Shown: positions 1 through 7,003, numbered from the stretch's first letter. The stretch is 10,891 nucleotides of DNA from an uncultured beta proteobacterium (GCA_903928325.1 CAIYQF010000260.1:1-10891); one strand, 5' to 3'. The notes: generated from the sequence alone by a model not told the origin. Program-made: numbers and translations.

Positions 1-826
1 CCAGCATATTGTGTGGATCGGGTATGTTGGGGACAGCAATAACGCCTTTGACTGCCGCATTGGGAGCGATGGATCCTTGCTCGGTTACATCCTTTGTATA
101 TTTTTCATAGTCGAATTTGAATCCCAATTTGCTGCTCGCCTTCCAGTCCGAAGCAATGCTTGCGAACGATCCACTTCCATTGACGCCGTTTACACCGGTC
201 TCAATATGCGTTTGTGAGACATTTACACGCAATCCAACCTGATTGTCGACCCCCATCCTGCGGCTGATGTCCGCCGTGGCGCCAAATTGTCCAAAGCCAT
301 TGCCCGCCACCGAGGCCGATAAGATGTCTGTCTGCGCTGGCCGCTTGGTCACGAGATTGATAATTCCTGCCGGACTTGCCAAACCGAACATCAAGGCGTT
401 GGCGCCTTTTAATGCCTCCACTTTTTCCTTGTCCTCGGTGGGTATGGTGATCACATTGGTGATTGCCAATCCGCCATTCAAACGGTAGTTTGTATACAGT
501 CCGAGTTGAATACCACGGAATTTGACACTCGCATTGGCGCTTCCGGCGCCGTTATTGCTTGCCACGCCCGGGACGTTTTTGACCGCATCGCCATATCCTT
601 CTTGCTGGTCGCCGGCTTCAATTTGTGCGCGCGACACCACCACTTTGGTCTGGGTAGACGACTCCTTTTCGGTCGCAACCGGCGGCGCCGTGCCGTCCTC
701 TTCGGTGGCGGCAATCGGTGTTACAGCTTGGTCTGCAGCAAGCGCATAGGTCATCGGGACAGCCACTCCAACAACACCGATGGTGAGGGAAAGCCATTGG
801 AATAGGCATCGATTTTTTGCGTCCAT
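1..826 (-). CDS. TonB-dependent siderophore receptor, N-terminal part (runs off left edge)
   Basis: An outer-membrane receptor that would take up a ferric siderophore using TonB energy. Only the first 275 codons are present; the frame is open to the window edge. Residues 1-30 look like a signal peptide (hydrophobic core from about 11, ALA before the likely cleavage at 30/31). Residues 61-66 (KVVVSR) may be the TonB-box area. The plug domain follows: VPGV (85-88), KFRG (102-105), YRLNGG (114-119), then VEALKGANALMFG (136-148) and GIINLVTKRP (154-163), the classic plug signature of the siderophore-receptor family. The barrel begins after about 165. ATG at 826 has GGAGA (836-840) nine bases upstream. 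The ligand cannot be told. No FecI/FecR-type regulator is beside it. Codon use is more AT-rich than in the neighbours (AAT, AAA, ATA and TTA occur often), which suggests different ancestry. Confidence 0.93.
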   Translation of the reverse strand, partial: MDAKNRCLFQWLSLTIGVVGVAVPMTYALAADQAVTPIAATEEDGTAPPVATEKESSTQTKVVVSRAQIEAGDQQEGYGDAVKNVPGVASNNGAGSANASVKFRGIQLGLYTNYRLNGGLAITNVITIPTEDKEKVEALKGANALMFGLASPAGIINLVTKRPAQTDILSASVAGNGFGQFGATADISRRMGVDNQVGLRVNVSQTHIETGVNGVNGSGSFASIASDWKASSKLGFKFDYEKYTKDVTEQGSIAPNAAVKGVIAVPNIPDPHNML

Positions 827-1123
827 GGTCACGTGTCTCCATTGATAATTTTTTCGATCGCCTCACGGGGCGTCTGGCGTGCATCGTAGGCGCGCTCCCT
901 GAAGCAAGAGTTAACGATTTCTGAATATTTATTAATTGTTTTGTATGCCTTTCGTCGCGCAGGTGCGTGCTCCAGCCTGCTGCGGCCGACGCCAATCTCG
1001 TCCAGCAAGAGGGCGTTAAGGTCAGATCCGTCGCTGAAATCTATCGGGATAGGGAGTTGCTGCGCTAGGATGCTTGCGGTGACCTGGGAGAACGCTTATC
1101 AGGTGCAAGAGCGTGCCATGCCA
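827..1123. other. Intergenic stretch upstream of the receptor gene, no recognised gene
   Basis: About 297 bases between the start of the receptor gene and the stop of the YbaK-type gene. It is less GC-rich than the rest of the window and has an AT-rich patch at about 912-942, where a promoter for the receptor could lie; I see no convincing -35/-10 pair and no good Fur box. One minus-strand frame is open from 1095 to a TGA at 829-831, two bases before the receptor start, but it has no ATG or GTG (see findings). No hairpin followed by a T tract marks the end of the YbaK-type gene. Confidence 0.5.
836..840 (-). promoter_or_regulatory. Ribosome binding site of the TonB-dependent receptor
   Basis: GGAGA on the minus strand, nine bases before the ATG at 826. 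It supports the start used for the receptor. Confidence 0.6.
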
Positions 1124-1582
1124 TTAGTTGCAAGCATCCACCCACACCCCGCCCGTCACCTGCGCCATCAGCGCCGGGCTGATGCGCACCGCGCTGTTGA
1201 CCGAGCCGGCCGCTGGCAGCACTTCGTCAAAGGCGCGCAAGCTGTGGTCCAGGTACACGGGCAGCGGGTGGGCCAAGCCAAAGGGGCAGACGCCGCCCAC
1301 CGGGTGGCCGGTGAGGTCTTGCACCTCATGGGCAGGCAGCATCTTGCCTTTGCCAAAGGCGTTTTTGAACTTGGCGTTGTCAATGCGCGCATGGCCGCTG
1401 GCTACCAGTAAGACCACGCGACCGTCGCCCAGGCGAAAGGCCAGGGTTTTGGCAATGCGTCCGGGCTCCACGCCGTGGGCCAGCGCCGCCGATTCCACCG
1501 TGGGAGTGAGCGCCTGGGTTTCTAGGATGGGAAGGTCGAGTTGAAGCTGCGCAAAGAAGGCGCGTACCGACTGCAAACTCAT
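1124..1582 (-). CDS. YbaK/EbsC-family aminoacyl-tRNA deacylase (editing domain protein)
   Basis: A 152-residue single-domain protein of the YbaK/ProX family, whose members hydrolyse mischarged aminoacyl-tRNAs in trans in the cytoplasm. The family pattern is visible along the whole length: an N-terminal helix region, the conserved lysine in AKTLAF (K45), a strand-rich core with VVLLVASGHARID (56-68), the GGVCPFG loop (96-102) in the substrate pocket, and GSVNSAVRISP (126-136) near the end. The length fits a free-standing editing protein with no synthetase domains. Which tRNA it edits (Cys-tRNA-Pro, Ala-tRNA-Pro or other) cannot be read from sequence alone. ATG at 1582 is preceded by GAGG eight bases upstream. 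It lies 15 bases after the stop of the upstream hydrolase gene, so the two are probably co-transcribed. Confidence 0.9.
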   Translation of the reverse strand: MSLQSVRAFFAQLQLDLPILETQALTPTVESAALAHGVEPGRIAKTLAFRLGDGRVVLLVASGHARIDNAKFKNAFGKGKMLPAHEVQDLTGHPVGGVCPFGLAHPLPVYLDHSLRAFDEVLPAAGSVNSAVRISPALMAQVTGGVWVDACN

Positions 1583-1597
1583 AGCGCAAGCCTCGAC

Positions 1598-2236
1598 TCA
1601 AGTGCCGCCCACATAAGGGTTGCGAACGCGCTCTGCGCCAAAGCTGCTCTCAGGGCCGTGACCAGGAATAAACACGGTGTCATTGCCCATGGGCCACAGG
1701 CGCTGGGTGATGCTGTTGATCAGCGTAGCGTGGTCGCCCTGCGGAAAGTCGGTGCGGCCAATGCTGCCGGCAAACAGCACGTCGCCCACAAAGGCGCGAC
1801 CGATATCCGGCGAATAAAACACCACGTGGCCCGGCGTGTGGCCGGGGCAGTGGCGCACTTGCAGGGTGTAGGGGCCCAGCGTGACGGTATCGCCATCGTG
1901 CAACCAGCGCTTGGGCGTGAACGGGCGCGAGGGCGGAAAGCCATACGCGGCAGCAGCCATGGGCATGCCATCAATCCAAAACTGGTCCGCCGGGTGCGGG
2001 CCGATGATAGGCAGGTGCAGTAGTTCCGCCAGGTCGGCCGTGGCCCCGGCGTGGTCCAGGTGGCCATGGGTGATCCAGATCTGCTCCAGCGCCACGCCCA
2101 GGCGTTTGACGGTGTCCAGCAGCAGGTCCATGTCGCCACCAGGGTCGATGATGGCCGCGCGGCGCTCTTCATCGCACCAGACGATGGAGCAGTTTTGTTG
2201 GAAGGCGGTGACGGGGACGGTTTGGTAGTGCAGCAT
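1598..2236 (-). CDS. MBL-fold metallo-hydrolase, glyoxalase II-like (YcbL type)
   Basis: A 212-residue cytoplasmic metallo-beta-lactamase-fold hydrolase. All metal ligands are in place: THGHLDH (56-62, giving H57, H59, D61 and H62), H133 in PGHTPGH, D152 in GDVLF, and H193 in PGHGP. The segment GSIGRTDFPQGDH (157-169) and the C-terminal ERVRNPYVGG are typical of the short glyoxalase II-like group that includes YcbL, which lacks the C-terminal glutathione-binding domain of full glyoxalase II. A thioesterase role on S-lactoylglutathione or a similar thioester is likely but not proven. The N-terminus MLHYQTVPVTAFQQN matches the family start, so ATG 2236 is preferred although no strong ribosome binding site precedes it. 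It is the first gene of a leftward pair with the YbaK-type gene. Confidence 0.92.
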   Translation of the reverse strand: MLHYQTVPVTAFQQNCSIVWCDEERRAAIIDPGGDMDLLLDTVKRLGVALEQIWITHGHLDHAGATADLAELLHLPIIGPHPADQFWIDGMPMAAAAYGFPPSRPFTPKRWLHDGDTVTLGPYTLQVRHCPGHTPGHVVFYSPDIGRAFVGDVLFAGSIGRTDFPQGDHATLINSITQRLWPMGNDTVFIPGHGPESSFGAERVRNPYVGGT

Positions 2237-2439
2237 GGGGCCAATTATGGTGGGCGGCTACAAGCTTTCAGGCTGGAGCGATCTTCCGCCCGGCCGCGCC
2301 TCTCTAATTCCGAGGCGACGCCACATAAATTGCGGCACACGAATTGCATCGCAGCGCATAGGATGGGATGCGCAGCACGCATTGCAGAGCGGGTCTCCAC
2401 CACGGGGGTGGTGCGAAGTTCGCGCTAAGGACACTGAAC
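2237..2439. other. Divergent intergenic region between hydrolase and monooxygenase genes
   Basis: About 203 bases that must hold the promoters of both flanking transcription units. No confident -35/-10 pair could be assigned by eye. A short perfect hairpin, CACCAC-GGGG-GTGGTG (2398-2413), lies in the leader of the rightward gene. The rightward frame is open through 2368-2439 with an earlier ATG at 2368, but I judge that extension non-coding. Confidence 0.45.
2426..2431 (+). promoter_or_regulatory. Ribosome binding site deciding the monooxygenase start
   Basis: TAAGGA ends eight bases before the ATG at 2440. It favours this start over the in-frame ATG at 2368, whose extra 24 residues do not resemble the family. 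Confidence 0.65.
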
Positions 2440-3711
2440 ATGGGCACTGAAACCATAGACACGCTGATCGTAGGCGCCGGCCAAGCCGGCATCGCCATGA
2501 GCGAGCACCTGCGTCGCCTCGGCGTGCCCCACCTGGTGCTAGAGCGCGACCGCTTGGCCGAGCGCTGGCGTTCGCAGCGCTGGGATTCGCTGGTGTGTAA
2601 CGGGCCAGCGTGGCACGACCGCTTTCCGGGCATGGAGTTTGGAGGCCTGGACCCCGACGGCTTTGCCAGCAAAGAGCAGGTTGCCGATTATTTGCAGGCC
2701 TATGCCAATAAATTTGACGCACCCATTCGCACCGGCGTGGAGGTGACCCGCGTGCAACGCAACGCCGGGCGACCCGGCTTTGCCGTAGAAACCTCGCAAG
2801 GCCGTATGGAGGCCCGCAACGTTGTGGCTGCCACCGGTCCTTTCCAGCGTCCGGTCATTCCCACCACTGCGCCCATAGACCCGCGCATTGTGCAAATCCA
2901 CTCGGCACAGTACCGCAACCCGGCACAACTTCCTGACGGTGCGGTGCTGGTGGTGGGCGCAGGCTCCTCGGGGGTGCAGATTGCCGCCGAGCTGCAACGC
3001 GCTGGCAAACAGGTGTACTTGTCGGTCGGGGCACACGGCCGGCCGCCACGGGCCTACCGCAACCGCGATTTTTGCTGGTGGCTGGGCGTCTTAGGCGAGT
3101 GGGACGCCCAGGCTATGAAGCCGGGGCTGGAGCACGTGACCATCGCGGTCAGCGGGGCGCAGGGCGGTCACACAGTGGACTTTAGGGCGCTGGCCCATGC
3201 CGGCGTGACGCTGGTAGGCATGACCCAGTCATTTGACGACGGCGTGGTGCGCTTTGCGCCGGACCTGTCTGAAAACATTGCACGCGGCGATGAAAACTAC
3301 CTGTCTTTGCTAGACGCCGCAGACGCGTTTGTGGCGCGCAATGGCCTGGAGCTGCCGCCCGAGCCGCAAGCTCGTGTGCTCCCACCCGATCCAAAATGCC
3401 TGACCCACCCGCTGCACAGCCTGAACCTGCTTGACGCCGGCGTGAGCACCATTCTGTGGGCCACCGGTTTTGCGCTGGATTACGGATGGCTGGCGGTGGA
3501 CGCTTTTGACGCCCAAGGCAAGCCGCAGCACCAGCGCGGCGTCTCCAGCGAGCCGGGGGTGTATTTTGTGGGGTTGCCCTGGCTGTCGCGCCGGGGCTCG
3601 GCCTTTATCTGGGGCGTGTGGCACGACGCCAAGCATGTGGCCGACCACATCGACAAACAGCGCAAGTACTTCGCCTACCAAGACGCCGCACAGCGCACAG
3701 CGGCTATCTAG
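2440..3711 (+). CDS. FAD/NAD(P)-binding flavin monooxygenase-like protein (CzcO/FMO superfamily)
   Basis: A 423-residue soluble two-dinucleotide-binding flavoprotein. The N-terminal FAD site is TLIVGAGQAG (8-17), followed by an acidic strand end (LERD, 34-37) and ERWRSQRWDSL (41-51), typical of flavin monooxygenase-like proteins (COG2072). The ATG motif (131-133, in AATGPFQRP) and a second Rossmann site VVGAGSSG (171-178) for NAD(P)H follow; LWATGF lies in the C-terminal third. The C-terminal GLPWLSRRGSAFIWGVWHDA is typical of this bacterial branch. The FMO/Baeyer-Villiger fingerprint FxGxxxHxxxW is not intact (HSAQYRNP at 154-161), so it may be an oxidoreductase of unknown substrate rather than a true FMO. 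It stands alone, divergent from the hydrolase gene, and ends nine bases from the stop of the convergent M20 gene. Confidence 0.88.
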   Translation: MGTETIDTLIVGAGQAGIAMSEHLRRLGVPHLVLERDRLAERWRSQRWDSLVCNGPAWHDRFPGMEFGGLDPDGFASKEQVADYLQAYANKFDAPIRTGVEVTRVQRNAGRPGFAVETSQGRMEARNVVAATGPFQRPVIPTTAPIDPRIVQIHSAQYRNPAQLPDGAVLVVGAGSSGVQIAAELQRAGKQVYLSVGAHGRPPRAYRNRDFCWWLGVLGEWDAQAMKPGLEHVTIAVSGAQGGHTVDFRALAHAGVTLVGMTQSFDDGVVRFAPDLSENIARGDENYLSLLDAADAFVARNGLELPPEPQARVLPPDPKCLTHPLHSLNLLDAGVSTILWATGFALDYGWLAVDAFDAQGKPQHQRGVSSEPGVYFVGLPWLSRRGSAFIWGVWHDAKHVADHIDKQRKYFAYQDAAQRTAAI

Positions 3712-3720
3712 CGCGCAGAA

Positions 3721-4881
3721 TCAAACCACCTGCAACTGGCCGATCAACTGGGCCAAAAATGCGTCGCACTGGGCGAGCTGCTCGACCTCAACATACTCGT
3801 CGGGCTTGTGCGCCTGCGTAATGGAGCCGGGTCCGCAGACGACCACGGGCACGCCCAGGCGGGCTGTAAACAAACCGCCTTCAGTGCCAAAGGCCAGCTT
3901 CACCACATCGGTTTGCGGATGGAAGGACTGTACAAAAGCCACCGCGTCTTCGGTGGCTGACGTGTCCAGGCCGGGGTAGTTGTTGACCTCGACCATCTCA
4001 ATGCGGGCTTCGGGCACCACGGTTTGGGCCTGGGCTGAAATGCGTTCTGCGGCGGTTTGCAACAGGTCCACCAGGACCTGCGGATCGTCTTGGGCGATGT
4101 TGCGAATTTCAAATTCCATGTCGCAGCGGTTGGGCACGATGTTCAGGGCCACGCCGCCATTGAACTTGCCCACATGCAGCGTGGTGTAGGGCACGTCGTA
4201 GGCGCTGTCACGCGCGCCCTGTGCGCTGATGCGGGCCTGCAACTGGCGCACCTCACTGACGAAATCACAGCCCAGGTGCACAGCGTTGACCGTGAGCGGC
4301 GCCTGGGCCGAATGGCCCTCGCGGCCGTGGCAGGTGGCGTGCAGCGCAGTTTTCCCCTTGTGGCCGGTGGCCAAGCGCATCAGGGTGGGTTCGCCCACAA
4401 TGCACAGAAAAGGCCGCACGGGCGCAGCGTGCAGCACATCGAGCAAGCGGCGTACGCCCACGCAGCCGATTTCTTCGTCGTACGACAGCGCCAGTTGCAA
4501 GGGCCGCTTGAGGCGTAGCTTGGACGCCTCAATCAGCGCATGCAGGGCGCAGGCGATAAAGCCTTTCATGTCCGCACTGCCGCGCCCATACAGGCGGCCA
4601 TCGCGCTGCGTGAGTTCAAAAGGCGGCACCGTCCAGGCTTGGCCTTCGACCGGCACTACATCGGTGTGGCCTGAGAGCACCACGCCGGGCACGTCTTGGG
4701 GGCCGGTAGAGGCGAACAAATTGGCCTTGGTCCCCGTGTCGTCCATCACCAGGGTGGACGCTATGCCGTGCCCTCCCAGCAGCTCGCGCACATAGGCCAC
4801 CAAGGCCAGGTTGGATTCGCGTGTGACGGTACGCTGGCCCAGCAAATCGGCCAACAGTGCCAGGCTACGGGTGCCGCTCAT
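3721..4881 (-). CDS. M20 family metallo-hydrolase, acetylornithine deacetylase (ArgE)-like
   Basis: A 386-residue cytoplasmic zinc-dependent amide hydrolase of the M20 family, closest in pattern to acetylornithine deacetylase. Metal ligands and catalytic residues are visible: SGHTDVVPV (70-78; H72, with D74 assisting), GSADMKG (101-107; bridging D104), DEE (135-137; E136 as general base and E137 as ligand), GEPT (163-166; E164 as ligand), and H358 in ITQAHKPDEY. The dimerisation lid lies between about 180 and 290, with GREGHSA at 186-192. The start ATG overlaps the LysR stop by four bases, with GGGGAG five bases upstream, so translation is probably coupled. It is the last gene of the RidA-DUF1028-LysR-M20 operon. 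That context, and the fact that many Burkholderiales recycle acetyl groups with ArgJ, suggests a catabolic N-acyl amino acid substrate rather than arginine synthesis; this is inference. Confidence 0.9.
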   Translation of the reverse strand: MSGTRSLALLADLLGQRTVTRESNLALVAYVRELLGGHGIASTLVMDDTGTKANLFASTGPQDVPGVVLSGHTDVVPVEGQAWTVPPFELTQRDGRLYGRGSADMKGFIACALHALIEASKLRLKRPLQLALSYDEEIGCVGVRRLLDVLHAAPVRPFLCIVGEPTLMRLATGHKGKTALHATCHGREGHSAQAPLTVNAVHLGCDFVSEVRQLQARISAQGARDSAYDVPYTTLHVGKFNGGVALNIVPNRCDMEFEIRNIAQDDPQVLVDLLQTAAERISAQAQTVVPEARIEMVEVNNYPGLDTSATEDAVAFVQSFHPQTDVVKLAFGTEGGLFTARLGVPVVVCGPGSITQAHKPDEYVEVEQLAQCDAFLAQLIGQLQVV

Positions 4882-5828
4882 GGCTGCTCCCCGCTGCGCG
4901 CAAACGACATGCCAGGCACCTGGCCCTCTCCTATCAGCGCGCGGCTGTGTTCACAAAAAGCGTGCATTACTTTGCCCATGTTGTGTCCTTTGTACCAAGC
5001 CAAGCCCAGCTTGAGCGCGCGGTGCTCGCCCACCAAAGCCAGGGGAACCAGCGCACGCCCATCGAGCGCGACCAAGGCTTTAGGCCGCACATTGGCCAGG
5101 CAGTAGCCGATGTCGTTGGCCACCAACGAGCGCAGCACGTCCTGGCTGGTGGTGGTGGCCGCAATCTGGGGCACCAGGCCAGCGGCTTGGAACAAGGACA
5201 AAAAGTAGTCCCCGCTCACCGGCAAGTCCAAGAGCACCATGGCCCAACCCGCCAACTCTTGTAGCGTGACCTCGCCACACGCCGCCAGTGCATGGGCTGC
5301 ACCCACAATGGCGTAAGGAGGCAGGGTGGCCAGTGGCTCAAAGGCGATGTCGCCACCGGTGATGCCCATGTCGTAGGTGATGGCGATGTCTATTTCGGCG
5401 TGGCGCAGCTTTTTTAGCAGGCCTTCCTGGTGGTCTTCGGTTTGCGTGAGCCGCACGTGTGGATTCTGGCGGGCAAAGCCCTGGCACAACTCGGGCGCCA
5501 CCAGGGGCGCCAGCGTCACAAAGCACCCAATGCGCAAGGCCCCGCCCAGCGTGGCGCTGGCGTCGTTGGCCACCGCGTACAACTGTTCAGACATGTCCAG
5601 CATGCGCTGCGCCTGGTCTTGCACCTGTTGGCCCACGGGCGTGAGCGACAGGCCTTGCACCGGATGGCGCACAAACAGCTGGGTGGCCAGTTCGCGCTCC
5701 ATGTGGGCTACCGCGGCCGAGATAGCCGATGGCGAAACAGGGATGGTTTGGGCCGCCGTCGCAATGCTGCCCACCTTGCACACCGCCACAAAATACTCCA
5801 ACTGGCGCAGCGAGATACGGCTGGGCAT
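4878..5828 (-). CDS. LysR-family transcriptional regulator
   Basis: A 316-residue LysR-type regulator. The winged helix-turn-helix covers about residues 5-65: LRQLEYFVAVCKVGSIATAA, then the recognition-helix segment SPSAISAAVAHMERELATQLF and the wing ending LTPVGQQV. A linker helix follows to about 90, and the effector-binding domain of the periplasmic-binding-protein type fills about 93-300. The gene is third in a leftward operon, 19 bases after the DUF1028 stop and overlapping the M20 start by ATGA. This differs from the common divergent layout of LysR genes, so it probably autoregulates the promoter upstream of RidA at 6947-7072. No clear ribosome binding site precedes ATG 5828, but the N-terminus fits the family. 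The effector is unknown and is presumably the substrate or product of the operon's enzymes. Confidence 0.93.
   Translation of the reverse strand: MPSRISLRQLEYFVAVCKVGSIATAAQTIPVSPSAISAAVAHMERELATQLFVRHPVQGLSLTPVGQQVQDQAQRMLDMSEQLYAVANDASATLGGALRIGCFVTLAPLVAPELCQGFARQNPHVRLTQTEDHQEGLLKKLRHAEIDIAITYDMGITGGDIAFEPLATLPPYAIVGAAHALAACGEVTLQELAGWAMVLLDLPVSGDYFLSLFQAAGLVPQIAATTTSQDVLRSLVANDIGYCLANVRPKALVALDGRALVPLALVGEHRALKLGLAWYKGHNMGKVMHAFCEHSRALIGEGQVPGMSFARSGEQP
4887..4892 (-). promoter_or_regulatory. Ribosome binding site of the M20 gene inside the LysR gene
   Basis: GGGGAG on the minus strand, five bases before ATG 4881 and inside the last codons of the LysR gene. With the ATGA overlap it supports coupled translation. 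Confidence 0.55.
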
Positions 5829-5847
5829 GGGGCTAATGGCGCACGGC

Positions 5848-6522
5848 TTATACGTCTCCGGGGACGCCGTAACTCGGCGCTTGCGACGGGTCTAGGGCGC
5901 GTTGCCGGTAGCTGGCCACTTGGGGTGCAAACGCTTTCCACAGCTGCGCCAGTTCGTCCAGGGGGTTGCCCTCGGTCCAGTCCACCCGAAGATCGACAAC
6001 CGGCCAAGACACGTCATCGACCACCAGCATGCCCGCAGAATGCACCGGCCCGGCCTCGCCACCGCTGCGCAAGCCCGCCGCCATGGCGGTCAACAACCGC
6101 TCGGCCAGCGGGCCAGTTGCGGCTTCAAATGCGGCCAACATGTGCGCGGGCACCTCGCTGTGGGCGAGCAAATTGCCAGCACAAACCGCGTCGGCTCCCT
6201 CAGCCTGCGCCACCACACCCAGGCCGCCCTCTCCGCTAAAGCAGGCGGTGCCGCCGTGCGCGTCCACCAAGGCCAGTTGGCGGTATGCGATGTGCGGGGC
6301 TGAACTGCGCAAAATGTCCAAGGCCTGCGCAGCCGTGGCGCCGCGCGCCATCAGCTCCAGCGCCTGGTCGCCCAGCGACGGGTCGGTGATGTTTTGGCTG
6401 GCCACCGCGCCCACACCGGCGCGCGCACGAATGCAGCGGGCGGCAACGGCGGGCGACGAGGACGACACGGCCGCGCCAAACTGGCCGGTCTGCGGGCAAC
6501 GCGCAACAATGCTAAAGGTCAT
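5848..6522 (-). CDS. DUF1028 domain-containing protein (Ntn-hydrolase-like)
   Basis: A 224-residue protein made up almost wholly of a DUF1028 domain. The diagnostic N-terminus TFSIVARCPQTGQFGAAV (2-19), then RAGVGAVASQN (34-44) and the central LVDAHGGTACFSGE region are typical of the family. DUF1028 proteins have an Ntn-hydrolase-like fold, but their reaction is not established. If processing exposed a nucleophile, T2 after Met removal is the obvious candidate; that is inference. No signal peptide is visible, so it is probably cytoplasmic. The start lies seven bases after the RidA stop and the stop is 19 bases before LysR, so it is within one transcript. Clustering of DUF1028 with RidA and amidohydrolase or M20 genes suggests a role in degrading a nitrogenous compound. 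Family assignment is firm; function is not. Confidence 0.9.
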   Translation of the reverse strand: MTFSIVARCPQTGQFGAAVSSSSPAVAARCIRARAGVGAVASQNITDPSLGDQALELMARGATAAQALDILRSSAPHIAYRQLALVDAHGGTACFSGEGGLGVVAQAEGADAVCAGNLLAHSEVPAHMLAAFEAATGPLAERLLTAMAAGLRSGGEAGPVHSAGMLVVDDVSWPVVDLRVDWTEGNPLDELAQLWKAFAPQVASYRQRALDPSQAPSYGVPGDV

Positions 6523-6529
6523 AGTGTGC

Positions 6530-6946
6530 TCAGGCCTCTGGTATGACGGCGATGGCGTCTATTTCCACCAGCCACTCAGGGCGCGCCAGGGCGCTGACCA
6601 CCAGGCCAGTAGAGACCGGATACACGCCTTTGAGCCAGCGGCCCACGGTGCGGTAGACCGGCTCGCGGTAGCGTGGGTCGGTCAGGTAAATGGTAATTTT
6701 GCAAATATGGTCCAGGCTGCTGCCGGCTTCGCGCAAGAGCATGTCTATGTTTTTCATGGCCTGTTCGGTCTGGCCGGCCGCGTCGCCGATGCAGACGCTC
6801 TCAGACGTGTCCAGGTCCTGACCAATTTGGCCCCGCACAAACACCATGGAGCCGCGTGCCACCACGGTTTGGCACAGGTCGTTGTCCAACTTTTGTTCGG
6901 GGTAGGTGGCGCCGGTGTTGAATTTGCGGATGCGCGTGTGGGTCAT
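6530..6946 (-). CDS. RidA/YjgF/UK114 family protein lacking the canonical arginine
   Basis: A 138-residue RidA-superfamily protein, expected to form a trimer with ligand clefts between subunits. Family features are the LCQTVVARGSMVFVRGQIG strand pair (24-42), the helix QTEQAMKNIDMLLREAGSSLDHICKITIYLTD (59-90), and the end WLVEIDAIAV (125-134). In E. coli RidA the catalytic arginine follows FPA; here the matching stretch is YPVS (109-112), so a serine (S112) stands in its place. The protein is therefore unlikely to be a standard 2-aminoacrylate/imine deaminase and more likely belongs to a Rid subgroup of other function. I chose ATG 6946 (MTHTRIRKFNTG) over the in-frame ATG 6988, whose extra 14 residues are proline-rich and unlike the family. 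It is the first gene of the four-gene leftward operon. Confidence 0.9.
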   Translation of the reverse strand: MTHTRIRKFNTGATYPEQKLDNDLCQTVVARGSMVFVRGQIGQDLDTSESVCIGDAAGQTEQAMKNIDMLLREAGSSLDHICKITIYLTDPRYREPVYRTVGRWLKGVYPVSTGLVVSALARPEWLVEIDAIAVIPEA

Positions 6947-7003
6947 GGCTTCAATAGGGTGCAAAGTAGGTGGGGGTGGTCCATGCACAGGACCGCTGGA
7001 GCG

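Noticed and set aside
910..950. AT-rich patch upstream of the receptor gene as a Fur box
   Set aside because: Aligned to the 19-base Fur consensus, the best register I found matched only about 7 positions. A single GATAAT at 844-849 also lacks neighbouring repeats.
2368..2439. N-terminal extension of the monooxygenase from ATG 2368
   Set aside because: The extra 24 residues do not resemble the family. ATG 2440 has a good ribosome binding site and places the FAD motif at the usual distance from the N-terminus.
3670..3705. GCCGC...GCGGC inverted repeat at the end of the monooxygenase gene as a terminator
   Set aside because: The stem is only five base pairs, has a ten-base loop, lies inside the coding sequence and has no T tract after it.
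6947..6988. RidA start at ATG 6988
   Set aside because: The added 14 residues are proline-rich and unlike the family, and no ribosome binding site precedes that ATG.
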